The position numbers were made by a program, and so were the translations under genes. From positions 1 to 53,602 of the forward strand of contig DYIL01000019.1 in NCBI GenBank assembly GCA_020723665.1: a stretch of 53,602 nucleotides of DNA, read 5' to 3'. Below the pieces are notes generated by a model, which saw only the letters and a list, made by a program, of their open reading frames with translations, was not told where the DNA came from and made no database searches. This DNA comes from Methyloversatilis universalis. Lineage in GTDB: Bacteria; Pseudomonadota; Gammaproteobacteria; Methylococcales; Methylococcaceae. Positions 21,232-29,939 of this stretch are shown here, one piece after another. How positions within the stretch are numbered: position 1 is the stretch's first letter; the number at the start of each line of letters is the position of its first letter.

Positions 21232-22071
21232 TCAGCGCGCTAAGGCGTTCATGACGAGACGAATGAAAGCGTCCTCATCCCGAACGTCCGCAATCTCATC
21301 GGCGTCGACGGTATAGCCATATTCATCGGCGATCGCCTGGTAATTGGGCAAGCGCGCGCGGAACAACCGCGGGAACACCCAGGACACGAAATCGTCCGGC
21401 GGAATCTCCTCGACGGCCGAATAACCCCGGTCCGCCATGAATTCCGCGAGCTGCTGATCCAGGAACTCCTCCCTGTAATACAGCGGTTTGGGCTCGCGCT
21501 GGGCGCGTTCGATCAGAAGGTGCTCCAATTCCGGCGTAGTCCTGATGTACAGGATAATGGTGTGCTCGGCGAGAATCCTGATCGTTTCCGGATCGTCCAA
21601 CTCGGACACGCTGCCGCCGGCGTCGTTGATGAAATGCTTGTAGCCATAGATGGAATCGGCCTTTTCGATGAACTCGGGTACGTCGCGCATGGCGGCGATT
21701 TCGGCCTGTCGATGCAAAGCCTGACGGCGCTTGAACTCCCCAAGGGAAAGCCCGCCCTTTGCCGGATCGCCGATCTTTCCGAGAAAGGTCGAGACCGGAG
21801 CCAAGTTATCAACGGTGATATTACTGCGGATATAAATCGAGTCGGACCGCAACAGATCGCGCAAAAACGGCACGTCCATGGCTTGCCGCTTGATATTGTC
21901 AAGAATCGGTTCATCCAGATACCGAGTCCCGATTCGATAATCGCCGGAATAATGGAACCAGGTCTTCTTGGGCAGGCTGTTGGCCAGCGTCGTCTTGCCG
22001 ACGCCGGACATGCCCAGCAGCGTAATACGCTTGGTCTCCCACTCAAAGAACGCCTTGGGACTCATTCTCAT
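21232..22071 (-). CDS. P-loop ATPase of unknown role next to metA
   Basis: 279 residues. A clear Walker A, GMSGVGKTTLANSLPK, lies at about 20-35, near a conserved WFHYSGDYRIGTRYLDE stretch that resembles small-molecule kinases. No further domain is recognised and no transmembrane segment is seen. It reads in the same direction as metA with 34 bp between them. I recall this gene pair from other proteobacteria, so a role around methionine or homoserine metabolism is plausible but unproven. It could also be a nucleotide or metabolite kinase. Confidence 0.7.
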   Translation of the reverse strand: MRMSPKAFFEWETKRITLLGMSGVGKTTLANSLPKKTWFHYSGDYRIGTRYLDEPILDNIKRQAMDVPFLRDLLRSDSIYIRSNITVDNLAPVSTFLGKIGDPAKGGLSLGEFKRRQALHRQAEIAAMRDVPEFIEKADSIYGYKHFINDAGGSVSELDDPETIRILAEHTIILYIRTTPELEHLLIERAQREPKPLYYREEFLDQQLAEFMADRGYSAVEEIPPDDFVSWVFPRLFRARLPNYQAIADEYGYTVDADEIADVRDEDAFIRLVMNALAR

Positions 22072-22102
22072 GGTATTTTCCGTATCCGAATGTAACGGGC
22101 GC

Positions 22103-22504
22103 CTATTCGCCCTGATTGATCATATGATTCGCGAGTTGCGCGAACGCCCGTGCCAGCCCTTTGCGCAGCGCGGGCTCCCAGGGCATATCGTCGAGAGCTT
22201 TGCACATGCAAAGCAGCCATTGGTTCCGTTCCTTTATGCCTATGGAAAACGGAAAATGCCTCATCCTCAGGCGCGGATGCCCGAACGCCTGCTGATAAAG
22301 CTCGGGGCCGCCCAGCCAGCCGGACAAAAACATGAATAACTTGTCTCTCGAACTGGCCAAATCCACCGGATGCATCGCCCGAATATCCTGAGCCTCAGGC
22401 AATGTATCCATGTATTCGTAAAACCTGTCCACCAATTCCCGAACCGCTCTCTCGCCGCCGATAAGCCGGTAAGGTGTCACTGCGCCAGGACCATTCGTCA
22501 TCAT
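22103..22504 (-). CDS. Group II truncated haemoglobin
   Basis: 133-residue haem protein of the trHb2 class (two-over-two fold). The proximal-His region is GHPRLRMRHFPFSIG, followed by the class-typical Trp in RNQWLLCM. The segment FLSGWLGGPELYQQ is diagnostic of group II. Family members bind O2, NO or peroxide; roles include NO detoxification and oxygen chemistry under low O2. It is divergent from the FNR regulator gene (286 bp between starts), so redox control is a reasonable guess, although no FNR box was found between them. Confidence 0.9.
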   Translation of the reverse strand: MMTNGPGAVTPYRLIGGERAVRELVDRFYEYMDTLPEAQDIRAMHPVDLASSRDKLFMFLSGWLGGPELYQQAFGHPRLRMRHFPFSIGIKERNQWLLCMCKALDDMPWEPALRKGLARAFAQLANHMINQGE

Positions 22505-22790
22505 TTCGAACTGCGGTAAATTGCGCGAATTTTAACAGGTTCGCTCCCCGAACGGTCCAGTTCGATTGCGGCGGTGACTCCCCATTCCGAGAAGATATGT
22601 TTAATATAAAAAAACGGCGGGCGCGTTAACCGCTCGACAACTTGACGCAAGGCCGCCGCCTCGCGATTGTGGGTGCCAGTGCAGGGAAATGTGATTCCCA
22701 AGTGTCTTTTGGTATTGACCTCCGATTTTTTAATAAATCTTAAGAAACGCAAACCGCTTATCCTCGCTGACCAGCCGTCCAACCGAACTC

Positions 22791-23519
22791 GTGACCACAA
22801 CAAATTCGCTAGACCTTAAAACGAAGCTGCAAGTTACCTGTCAGAATTGCAGTTTGACGTCCTTATGCATTCCTCGGGGATTGGCCCGCGAGGACATCGA
22901 GCGTATCAGCCGCATTGTCGCCCGAAAAAAAACCTTGCAACGCGGCGAGCATCTTTTTCGCGAAGGCGATAAGTTCCGTGGTGTGATCGCGATTAAGGGG
23001 GGAACGGCCAAGACGGTCATTTACGATGCCCAGGGGTTCGAATATATAACGGGCTTCCTTTTACCGGGAGAATTGTTGGGTTTTGATGCGTTGGCCACCA
23101 ATCACCACAAATGCTCTGCGATCGCCCTCGAGACTCTGAGCTACTGCGAGCTTCCGGCGGATCAGCTCGATCAGCTGTGCCGCGAAGTGCCGAATCTGCT
23201 GCGGGAACTGTTCCGACACGCCAGCGCCAAGCTCGACGAAGAAACCGATCAAGTGATCGTCAACAAGCGCGCGGCAGAAGACCGGGTCGCCATGTTCATT
23301 CTGAATCTTTCCGACCGTCTTCGAAAACGCGGTTTCTCTCCGGTGAATTTCAATCTCACCTTAACTCGGCAAGAAATCGGTAATTTTCTGGGTTTGGCGC
23401 TCGAGACCGTCAGCCGTACCTTGCGGAATTTAGAAGATGCCGGATTGATTAAGGTCCGCCAAAAGCATATCCATATTCTGGATCTGGAAACGTTGAGAGC
23501 CACATATACTCACCGCTGA
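22791..23519 (+). CDS. fnr: FNR-type oxygen-responsive transcription regulator
   Basis: 242 residues from a GTG start. Crp/FNR family: cyclic-nucleotide-like sensor domain, dimer helix, and a C-terminal winged HTH (LTRQEIGNFLGLALETVSRTL). The 4Fe-4S ligands are present with the E. coli spacing: Cys17, Cys20, Cys26 (CQNCSLTSLC) and Cys119 (SYCELP). It should sense oxygen by cluster breakdown and recognise TTGAT-N4-ATCAA sites. Its neighbours are an oxygen/NO-binding haemoglobin and a cupredoxin. Confidence 0.92.
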   Translation: MTTTNSLDLKTKLQVTCQNCSLTSLCIPRGLAREDIERISRIVARKKTLQRGEHLFREGDKFRGVIAIKGGTAKTVIYDAQGFEYITGFLLPGELLGFDALATNHHKCSAIALETLSYCELPADQLDQLCREVPNLLRELFRHASAKLDEETDQVIVNKRAAEDRVAMFILNLSDRLRKRGFSPVNFNLTLTRQEIGNFLGLALETVSRTLRNLEDAGLIKVRQKHIHILDLETLRATYTHR

Positions 23520-23651
23520 TGCGGTATAAAAGGCTTTTTCATGAGTTCGGATAATACGAATCCTCATGCGCAACGAAATTTTCGCCGGCACCAAGATCTA
23601 TCGGCTGCAATCGGGAACAGAAGGATTTTTGGCGGAATATGCAAGAAACAA

Positions 23652-23678
23652 GGCGTGCCGAGCGGAGCCCGGCACGCC
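23652..23678. terminator. Terminator between fnr and the cupredoxin gene
   Basis: Perfect 9-bp stem GGCGTGCCG / CGGCACGCC with a 9-base loop. On the minus strand it is followed by TTGTTTCTT, so it best serves the cupredoxin gene at 23701-24147, and it may also stop fnr transcripts coming the other way. Confidence 0.75.
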
Positions 23679-23700
23679 GTTGAGAAGACTGAAAAGATAA

Positions 23701-24147
23701 TTACTTCTTTTCGGATTCTTTGAATTTGGTCAGAAGACCTTTTGCAGGCTTCGCTTCTTTAACGGTATCGGCGACCTGGAGATATTTCTCTATCGTAGCG
23801 TCCAGGTCGGCCGGCTCGCCGACAACCATGACGGCGCCCATACGAGCCCCCCAGTGCGGCGGACATTTAAAGACGTACAGACCTTCTTTCTCGACGGTGT
23901 AATCGTAATCGGCGCCCATAGTGGACAACATTTTCGGCGCACCTTCCGGCCACATGCCTTCCACACTTTCGACGAAGTGGGTCGCCATATTGCGGAACGA
24001 AATAACGTCGCCGACTTTCGCGTGAATAATTTCAGGCGCGAATTTTACGCCTTGACCTTTTACTTCGATCGTTTCCGCATTGACGGCGGCCGACGCTAGC
24101 ATCGCCACGCCCGCTACGGCAAGCATCGCTTTTTTACCAAAAGTCAT
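23701..24147 (-). CDS. Periplasmic type-1 copper protein (plastocyanin/pseudoazurin-like)
   Basis: 148-residue precursor with a Sec signal peptide ending at AVNA (about residue 24). Blue-copper ligands are all visible: His57 (ATHFVES), Cys95 and His98 (FKCPPHWG), Met103 (ARMG). It should be a soluble periplasmic electron carrier; partner oxidases or reductases are not encoded nearby. A Lys/Glu-rich tail of about 25 residues follows the cupredoxin fold. TTGGAGG precedes the ATG. It stands alone as a single gene with its own terminator. Confidence 0.9.
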   Translation of the reverse strand: MTFGKKAMLAVAGVAMLASAAVNAETIEVKGQGVKFAPEIIHAKVGDVISFRNMATHFVESVEGMWPEGAPKMLSTMGADYDYTVEKEGLYVFKCPPHWGARMGAVMVVGEPADLDATIEKYLQVADTVKEAKPAKGLLTKFKESEKK

Positions 24148-24509
24148 TACATAACCTCCAATACTACTGTTTTAAGTTCTCACGGATAGCAGGCAAATCG
24201 GATAACAAACCCTGTCTTGCCAATAACCGCTTTTCCTAAAGAGCACCTCGAAAAACTTCGAGGCGCTCGTACGGGGAAGGGATGCCCCGTCGTTTTCTGC
24301 CACGTAAGTGGTTGAAAACTTAAGCCAAACCCAAACCGCGCTTGGGCTTGGCGAAGAGAAAAATCGCCGGGAAAACGGTTTTTCGAGGTCCCCTAAACTT
24401 GATCCGATATTTCACCGTACACGGCGGCGCCAGATGATACACGAATTTAGCTTAATTAGCCATGAACGATATTGTCGAATCGTGCGCCATTACGGTGTTT
24501 CCAGGGTCA
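24148..24509. other. Gene-free stretch with hairpin and dispersed repeat
   Basis: No gene seen. A 7-bp perfect hairpin CCTCGAA-AAAC-TTCGAGG lies at 24247-24264, and the repeat described at 24276-24400 fills most of the middle. The promoter of the cupredoxin gene must lie near 24150-24220, but no clear -35/-10 pair was picked out. Confidence 0.5.
24276..24400. repeat. Degenerate dispersed repeat, copy 1
   Basis: Shares an ordered series of short matches with 40976-41100 in the same orientation: TGCCCCGT, TTTTC, GCC, TTGAAAAC, GCCA, TTGGGCTT, GAAG, GAAAAA, AACGG. The overall length is about 120 bp in both. It is not part of any gene and looks like two old copies of one element. Alignment is by eye. 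Confidence 0.55.
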
Positions 24510-25595
24510 TCAACCGAGTTGTCCGGAACTTCTGTCGGATACCTCACCGCTATAAAGTTCGCTCATTTTATAAAAGCCGTGGATATGCCGAAGCAGCACC
24601 ATGATCAACGAAGCAGCCGGCAAGGCCAGCAATACCCCCAGAAACCCGAACAATTGTCCGCCCGCCAACACGGCGAAAATGACCGCGACGGGATGAAGCC
24701 CGATCTTGTTTCCGATCAGCCATGGCGTCAGCCAGATTCCCTCGAGCATCTGGCCCACACCGAATACGGCCAAAACCGGAACAACCGACCACAGATCCCC
24801 GAACTGGGCCAGCGCGGCTATCGAGGCGGCCACGACTCCGGTAATGGAGCCTGCATACGGTATGAAGCTGACCAACCCGGAAAACATTCCGATAAGGAGC
24901 GCCAGATCCAAACCGGCTAACCAGAGACCGACGCTGTAGATCGTGCCCAGCGCGGCCATTACCGCAAATTGGCCTCGAAAAACGGCGCTCAAAACTTCAT
25001 CCGATTCTTCCGCGAGTGTGGCGACAATCGGCGCCCAGCGGCGCGGCAATAGATCGTGTACGCGAGCGACGATCTCATCCCAGTCTCTCAGGAGATAAAA
25101 GATGACCACCGGAATCAGCAGTACATTCATCAACCAGGAGATCACGACGGCGCCGGAGTGCGACAATGAGGACAGCACGGTGGCCGCCACCCCTCCCGCC
25201 TGTTGCCAATGCCCGCTCAAAATTCCGGCGATCTGCTCCAGATCGAAGAACTTGATGCGTATGCCCAGGTGCTCTTGTGTCCAAGGGATAACAGACGCTT
25301 TGAACCAGCGGGAATATACGGGAAGATTACTGATAAACCGGCTGATCTGCTCCTCCAGCATCGGGACGATCAGCAGAAGCACCAGTCCGATCGCGAAAAC
25401 GATGACAGCGAAAACGACGACGACGGCATTCTGACGTTTCAACCCAAGCGCTTCCAGCCGGTCGGCGAGGGGATCGCTGAGATACGCGATCAGCGCGCCG
25501 GCAACGAAAGGCATCAAAATAGGCGCCAATAAATAAATCAGCCAGCCCGCGCCGAGAATGCCGGCCACCGCCATGCACTTGTTCAAATTAGCCAC
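24510..25595 (-). CDS. AI-2E family transporter, second copy
   Basis: About 360 residues with about seven to eight membrane helices. Family features include LLIPVVIFYLLRDWDE, SFIPYAGSITGVVAAS and the late block HPVAVIFAVLAGGQLFGFLG. The start is uncertain: the frame is open to 25730, inside the carboxypeptidase gene; a GTG at 25595 or the ATG at 25574 gives the usual family length. It shares the fold and key segments with the protein at 12409-13551 but is clearly diverged. Transported compound unknown. Confidence 0.82.
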   Translation of the reverse strand: MANLNKCMAVAGILGAGWLIYLLAPILMPFVAGALIAYLSDPLADRLEALGLKRQNAVVVVFAVIVFAIGLVLLLIVPMLEEQISRFISNLPVYSRWFKASVIPWTQEHLGIRIKFFDLEQIAGILSGHWQQAGGVAATVLSSLSHSGAVVISWLMNVLLIPVVIFYLLRDWDEIVARVHDLLPRRWAPIVATLAEESDEVLSAVFRGQFAVMAALGTIYSVGLWLAGLDLALLIGMFSGLVSFIPYAGSITGVVAASIAALAQFGDLWSVVPVLAVFGVGQMLEGIWLTPWLIGNKIGLHPVAVIFAVLAGGQLFGFLGVLLALPAASLIMVLLRHIHGFYKMSELYSGEVSDRSSGQLG

Positions 25596-25656
25596 CGCCC
25601 TCTCGAAATGGATCTCGAAATGGTCTACGAACGCATAAGGCAACGGTCGGCGCGAT

Positions 25657-26907
25657 TCAACCCGAAGACCGCACCGAAGTACACTCAATGCGTTTACGCT
25701 TGAGGGCCCTGCAGGCCGCGACCGCATCATCTTTCGTCATTCCGTTGAAGACGGCCAAATAGAGCTTCTTCCCGCCCCGCGCGCGAGCAGCAACTGTCGC
25801 CCGTGCGTGACGGAGAGGATAGGGGGCGGTTTTCAGGGCCTGCGCCAGCCGTTGTTCTGCCGACTTCTCGGCGGTAAACGAGCCTACACGAACCTGCCAT
25901 GCTCTCTTTCCACGATCAGCGCCGGTTTTTTCGCGATGATCCCCTTGGTCGTCGGAGCGACTGTTGCCGGCGGCCAATTTGTTTTTTTTCGAACTCGGTT
26001 TCTGGACTGAACGTTCAGGCAAATGCGGGCGCGAAAGCAAGGCGGGCGGCTCTGGTTGATCGAAGGAAGCCGTGCGTACCTCGTATTCCAGTCCATCGAG
26101 CTGCGCAAAGCCGTAATCGAGTATATCCCGCATGTGGGCGTCCCTGGCCGACGCGCTGGTTCCGCCGAAAACCACTCCGATCAACCGGTGCCTTCCGCGT
26201 CGCGCGGAAGCGACCAGGTTGAAGCCGGATGCATTGACGAAACCGGTCTTAATACCGTCCGTTCCCGGATAGCTTTTCAAAAGATGGTTGTGGTTATGAA
26301 AGTTGCGGCCTTCGAACTGGAACTGGGTCGTGGAGAAATAGGAATAGTATTGCGGAAAGTCTTTGTACAAGGACTTCCCGAGGCGGAACTGATCCCAGGC
26401 CGTCGTGACCTGATTGGGATCGGGCAGACCGGAAGCATTCCGGTAGACGGTGCGACTCATCCCCAACTCGCGCGCCTTTTCCGTCATCAACTGTGCAAAT
26501 GCAGACTCCGAGCCGGCCATTCCCTCGGCTATCACCGCTGCCGCATCATTTGCCGACCGCGTCACCAGCGCCAAAATGCCTTGCTCGACCGTGAGCGAAT
26601 CGCCCGCCTTCAATCCCAATCGCGACGGGGGCCGCAGAACGGCAAAACGTGATGCCCGAAAAACGGTATCCGACGTAATGCGCCCCTTGGCGAGAGCTTC
26701 AAAGACCAGATAAAGGGTCATCATCTTGGTAAGCGATGCCGGATACCTCAACTCGTCGGCATTGCGCTCGAACAACGGGCGTTCATTCTCCACTTCCACC
26801 ACCAGAGCGGCATAGGGACCTGCCTGAACTCGATGAGCGAAGAAAAAGCTGCCGACTAAGAGCAACACAGCTAAAACCAAGAGGTGGTTGTGCTCAATCC
26901 AATGCAT
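25657..26907 (-). CDS. D-alanyl-D-alanine carboxypeptidase with SPOR domain
   Basis: About 416 residues from the ATG at 26907 (open to a TTG at 26946). An N-terminal hydrophobic stretch ending HRVQA acts as signal sequence. Serine-protease-like penicillin-binding motifs: SLTK (nucleophile Ser and Lys), SAN, and KTG in GIKTGFVNAS. The enzyme trims the terminal D-Ala of peptidoglycan stem peptides. After a basic linker, the last ~75 residues (WQVRVGSFTAEKSAEQRL...) form a SPOR domain that binds denuded glycan at the septum, so it probably acts during division. It lacks the usual PBP5 C-terminal amphipathic anchor. Confidence 0.9.
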   Translation of the reverse strand: MHWIEHNHLLVLAVLLLVGSFFFAHRVQAGPYAALVVEVENERPLFERNADELRYPASLTKMMTLYLVFEALAKGRITSDTVFRASRFAVLRPPSRLGLKAGDSLTVEQGILALVTRSANDAAAVIAEGMAGSESAFAQLMTEKARELGMSRTVYRNASGLPDPNQVTTAWDQFRLGKSLYKDFPQYYSYFSTTQFQFEGRNFHNHNHLLKSYPGTDGIKTGFVNASGFNLVASARRGRHRLIGVVFGGTSASARDAHMRDILDYGFAQLDGLEYEVRTASFDQPEPPALLSRPHLPERSVQKPSSKKNKLAAGNSRSDDQGDHREKTGADRGKRAWQVRVGSFTAEKSAEQRLAQALKTAPYPLRHARATVAARARGGKKLYLAVFNGMTKDDAVAACRALKRKRIECTSVRSSG

Positions 26908-27028
26908 TGTTATCGTCGATTCGTCAGAAAGCGTGTTTTGTGCCAAAGCCGCGCCGGGACATTCAACAAGCGGAAATCCACGCCTACCGGCGCCCCGGCA
27001 GGTGCCGACCGGCCGGAAAGATTCGGTC

Positions 27029-27508
27029 TCAGCGCTGTTTCAGGATACGCTGCTTTTCGCGCTGCCAGTCCCTTTCTTTTTCCGCGGCTCTCTTATCGTG
27101 CTGTTTCTTGCCCCTTGCCAAGCCGATCTCAAGCTTGGCACGCCCGCTTTTCCAATACAATGCGAGCGGGATAAGAGTATAACCTTTGCGTTCCACATGG
27201 CCGATGAGCTTGCTCAATTCTCGCCGGTGCAAAAGCAGCTTTCGGGTCCGGATAGGATCGGGAGAGACGTGGGTAGATGCCGAACTCAGGGGGGAGATGT
27301 GCGCCCCCAACAGCCAGGCTTCGCCGTTCTTCAGCGTGACATAGCTTTCCTTCAGCTGCGCCCTTCCCGCACGCAGACTCTTCACTTCCCACCCCTCCAG
27401 GACCAATCCGGCCTCAAAGCGCTCTTCGATAAAATAATCGTGGGCGGCTTGCCGGTTGAGGGCGATGGTGCCGGTTGCGGCGGTATCCTTGTTTTTCTTT
27501 GCAGCCAT
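27029..27508 (-). CDS. smpB: SsrA-binding protein SmpB
   Basis: 159 residues. Binds tmRNA and brings it to stalled ribosomes for trans-translation. The start MAAKKNK, the conserved [22 protein letters not shown] and LLLHRREL segments, and the basic tail ([19 protein letters not shown]) are all family features. A small TIR element begins at 27517, only eight bases upstream of the start codon, so the leader including any ribosome site is supplied by, or was displaced by, that element; the nearest SD-like string is AGGT at about 27511-27514. Confidence 0.96.
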   Translation of the reverse strand: MAAKKNKDTAATGTIALNRQAAHDYFIEERFEAGLVLEGWEVKSLRAGRAQLKESYVTLKNGEAWLLGAHISPLSSASTHVSPDPIRTRKLLLHRRELSKLIGHVERKGYTLIPLALYWKSGRAKLEIGLARGKKQHDKRAAEKERDWQREKQRILKQR

Positions 27509-27512
27509 GTAC

Positions 27513-27629
27513 CTAGAGAAGCTCTGGTTAAGTTTCCAATGGGAAAAGCGAACAGTGCAACTGTTTGATCTAAAAGGCCCTCACCCGACCCTCTCCCAGC
27601 GGGAGAGGGCTTATTCAGAGCTTCCTTAG
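27513..27629. mobile_element. Small TIR element, family A, copy 1 (MITE-like)
   Basis: 109-bp core (27517-27625) with inverted ends AGAAGCTCTGGTTAAG and the reverse of CTTATTCAGAGCTTCC. It is flanked by CTAG (27513-27516) and TTAG (27626-27629), an imperfect YTAR target duplication. It encodes no transposase. The first ~62 bases match the element at 41284-41375 (reverse strand) with about seven differences; it also contains the palindrome CCCTCTCCC/GGGAGAGGG found at 9211-9231. Confidence 0.8.
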
Positions 27630-27727
27630 AATTAGTTGCCTGACTCAATGGAAAAATCTTGTTATTTTAACCCATCCTTCGGTCGCCCGGACCTTTGATT
27701 GGCTCAGCATAATAATTCGGAGAACAC

Positions 27728-29080
27728 ATGACCGATCAACGTTTCTTGCACAACCAATGGTCATCGCGTTTAGCGTTCGTTCTAGCGGCAAGCGGTTCGG
27801 CCATAGGCCTCGGAAATATATGGAAGTTTCCCTATCTGGCCGGCGAAAACGGCGGGGGAGCATTCGTCTTGGTTTATCTCTTGTGCGTCGCCGCCATCGG
27901 TATTCCGATCATGATCGCAGAGACGATGCTGGGGCGTCGCGGCCGGCAAAATCCCATCAATACCATGCTGTCGCTGGCACAAGAAGCGAAAGCCAGCCCT
28001 TCTTGGCATTATGCCGGTTGGCTGGGTGTCATATCCGGTTTTTTGATTCTGTCTTACTACTCGGTCATCGCGGGCTGGTCCATGGTCTACATCTTCAAGA
28101 TGAACAGCGGCTTGATGAGCCATATCAGTCCGGAAAATGCCAGCCGCGCATTCGAAGACCTTAGATACTCGCCGGAAATCCAGTTTATCTGGCACACCAT
28201 CTTCATGATTGCCACGATGCTCATCGTCTCCCGCGGCGTGAGCGCCGGGTTGGAACGTGCTACCCGCTTCATGATGCCGGGCTTATTCATCATGCTCATA
28301 CTTTTAGATGGTTATGCGATGAGTTCCGACGGATTCAGCCAGGGGGTGTCGTTCCTGTTCAAACCGGATTTCAGCCGCATCAACGGCGAGAGCGTCCTGG
28401 TAGCGATGGGCCAGGCCTTCTTTTCGCTGGGATTGGGCATGGGCGCCATCATGGTCTACGGCTCCTACCTCCCGGATCACGTATCGATTTCGAAATCCAC
28501 AATTTTCGTTGCCTCCGCGGACACACTAGTGGCTTTATTGGCGGGCATCGCCATTTTTCCGATCGTCTTCACCAATCATCTGGAGCCCACCATGGGTCCA
28601 GGCCTGATCTTTCAAACGCTGCCGATCGCATTCGGCCAGATGCCCGGCGGTTTGGTGTTCGGTTCCTTGTTTTTTGTTCTCGTTTTTTTTGCAGCCATCA
28701 CTTCCGCGATTGCTCTGATCGAACCGGCAGTTGCGTGGTTGTCCGAAAATCGGGAAATGCGCCGCGAGACAGCGTGCCTCTGGTGCGGAGTGGGTTGTTG
28801 GCTATTGGGACTCGGCACCGTGTTCTCGTTCAACGTCTGGTCCGATGTGGTCTGGTTCGGAAAAAATTTCTTCGAACTGGTAGACTTTCTTACCGCCAAT
28901 ATCATGCTTCCCGTCGGAGGCTTTCTGGTGGCCTTGTTTGCCGGCTGGGTCATGCGGCGGGAAAGCTCCGAGGCGGAGCTCGAAATGGGATCGGCTTACG
29001 TTTATTGGCGTTTTGCCGTTCGTTATGTTTCGCCTTTCGCCGTCGCCTTGGTCACGCTCAGCGCGATCGGCGTGATTTGA
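27728..29080 (+). CDS. Sodium-dependent transporter (NSS/SNF family)
   Basis: 450 residues with about 11-12 membrane helices. The signature GSAIGLGNIWKFPYLAGENGG in helix 1 is the sodium and substrate site of the neurotransmitter:sodium symporter family; related bacterial proteins take up amino acids (LeuT, TnaT). The substrate cannot be assigned. The start ATG at 27728 has GGAG eight bases upstream. Followed 26 bp later by rnfH on the same strand. Confidence 0.9.
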   Translation: MTDQRFLHNQWSSRLAFVLAASGSAIGLGNIWKFPYLAGENGGGAFVLVYLLCVAAIGIPIMIAETMLGRRGRQNPINTMLSLAQEAKASPSWHYAGWLGVISGFLILSYYSVIAGWSMVYIFKMNSGLMSHISPENASRAFEDLRYSPEIQFIWHTIFMIATMLIVSRGVSAGLERATRFMMPGLFIMLILLDGYAMSSDGFSQGVSFLFKPDFSRINGESVLVAMGQAFFSLGLGMGAIMVYGSYLPDHVSISKSTIFVASADTLVALLAGIAIFPIVFTNHLEPTMGPGLIFQTLPIAFGQMPGGLVFGSLFFVLVFFAAITSAIALIEPAVAWLSENREMRRETACLWCGVGCWLLGLGTVFSFNVWSDVVWFGKNFFELVDFLTANIMLPVGGFLVALFAGWVMRRESSEAELEMGSAYVYWRFAVRYVSPFAVALVTLSAIGVI

Positions 29081-29106
29081 TACCTAACACTAGGGAAGCG
29101 GACCCA

Positions 29107-29376
29107 ATGAAAGTGGAAGTTGCCTACGCGAAACCGGACACGCAGGTGATTTTGACGGTGGATGTGCCGGAAAACGCGACCGCCGAGACAGCCATCGCCG
29201 CGTCAGGCATTCTGAACCGTTTTCCGGAGATCGATCTGACGAAAAATAAAATCGGAATTTTCGGAAAGGTTTGCTCTTTCGATCACGTGCTGAGACAAGG
29301 CGACCGAGTGGAGATTTATCGCCCGTTGATCGCGGACCCCAAAGAAGCACGCCGCGCTCGCGCCGCGAAGAAGTGA
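29107..29376 (+). CDS. rnfH: RnfH family protein (UPF0125)
   Basis: 89 residues from the ATG at 29107; ubiquitin-like beta-grasp fold with VEVAYAKPDTQVILTVDVPENATAE and the conserved end GDRVEIYRPLIADPKEARRARA. Function is unsettled. In many gammaproteobacteria it sits in a ratA-rnfH-bamE neighbourhood facing smpB. Here rnfH faces bamE and is near smpB, but ratA is missing and an NSS transporter stands in its place. Confidence 0.9.
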   Translation: MKVEVAYAKPDTQVILTVDVPENATAETAIAASGILNRFPEIDLTKNKIGIFGKVCSFDHVLRQGDRVEIYRPLIADPKEARRARAAKK

Positions 29377-29403
29377 GGCCGGATTACACCAATTCTTGGA
29401 CTG

Positions 29404-29862
29404 TCAGTCGCCTTTTCCGAACAGTCCAGTGATCTTTTCCCAAAGGCTTTTTTCGCGTTCGATCTTGGGAATATCAATGGTTACATCCTTGCCCGGTTCT
29501 ATCTCGGGAAGATTGCCCGGTCTAAAATCACCTTGAAGACCGATCAACTCGTCGTTGTCGAAAACGAGGGTAATCCTTTTTTGCATCCGCGGCTTACCGC
29601 CGGGCTCGTTGGAATAGAGATAGTCCCAACGATTGTCGTGAAACGGGTCGACGACCAGCGGCGTGCCCATGATGAATGTCACTTGGCGCTTGGTCATACC
29701 GGGTCGAAGTTGATCAACCATTTGTTGGGAAACGATATTGCCTTGATGGATGTCGAGCTGGTATACGCCAGGCAGATATTCTTTTAGCTTATCGACGGAG
29801 CAACTGGTTAAGATTAAAAACAGACTCAAGCAGTAGGTTATTACGGTGACGCGCTTCGCCAT
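29404..29862 (-). CDS. bamE: Outer membrane assembly lipoprotein BamE (SmpA/OmlA)
   Basis: 152 residues from the ATG at 29862; the frame is open to 29895. A lipoprotein signal peptide ends at ILTSC (lipidated Cys21). The BamE fold segment [23 protein letters not shown] and the DYLYSN motif are clear. It is a lipoprotein subunit of the BAM complex that inserts outer membrane beta-barrels. Compared with E. coli BamE it carries an extra C-terminal tail (about 40 residues, [14 protein letters not shown]...). It is divergent from fur, a conserved arrangement. Confidence 0.93.
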   Translation of the reverse strand: MAKRVTVITYCLSLFLILTSCSVDKLKEYLPGVYQLDIHQGNIVSQQMVDQLRPGMTKRQVTFIMGTPLVVDPFHDNRWDYLYSNEPGGKPRMQKRITLVFDNDELIGLQGDFRPGNLPEIEPGKDVTIDIPKIEREKSLWEKITGLFGKGD

Positions 29863-29939
29863 GATATGATTGCGGTGGATCGAACCAACGTCCAATCATA
29901 CCCGATCAAAAGACTTAAAACACTGCGTAGGTTGCCGCT

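Noticed and set aside
22505..22790. FNR box between haemoglobin and fnr
   Set aside because: Only half-site-like TTGAT strings occur; no paired TTGAT-N4-ATCAA was found.
22501..22803. 100-codon open frame between the haemoglobin and fnr genes
   Set aside because: It covers the shared promoter region, starts inside fnr and resembles no protein; better read as regulatory DNA.
27382..27648. Short open frames carrying KFP(M/V)GKANSATV near 27530 and 41350
   Set aside because: The shared peptide comes from the family A element in one frame; copies differ in reading context and lack starts, so it is DNA-level repetition, not a conserved protein.
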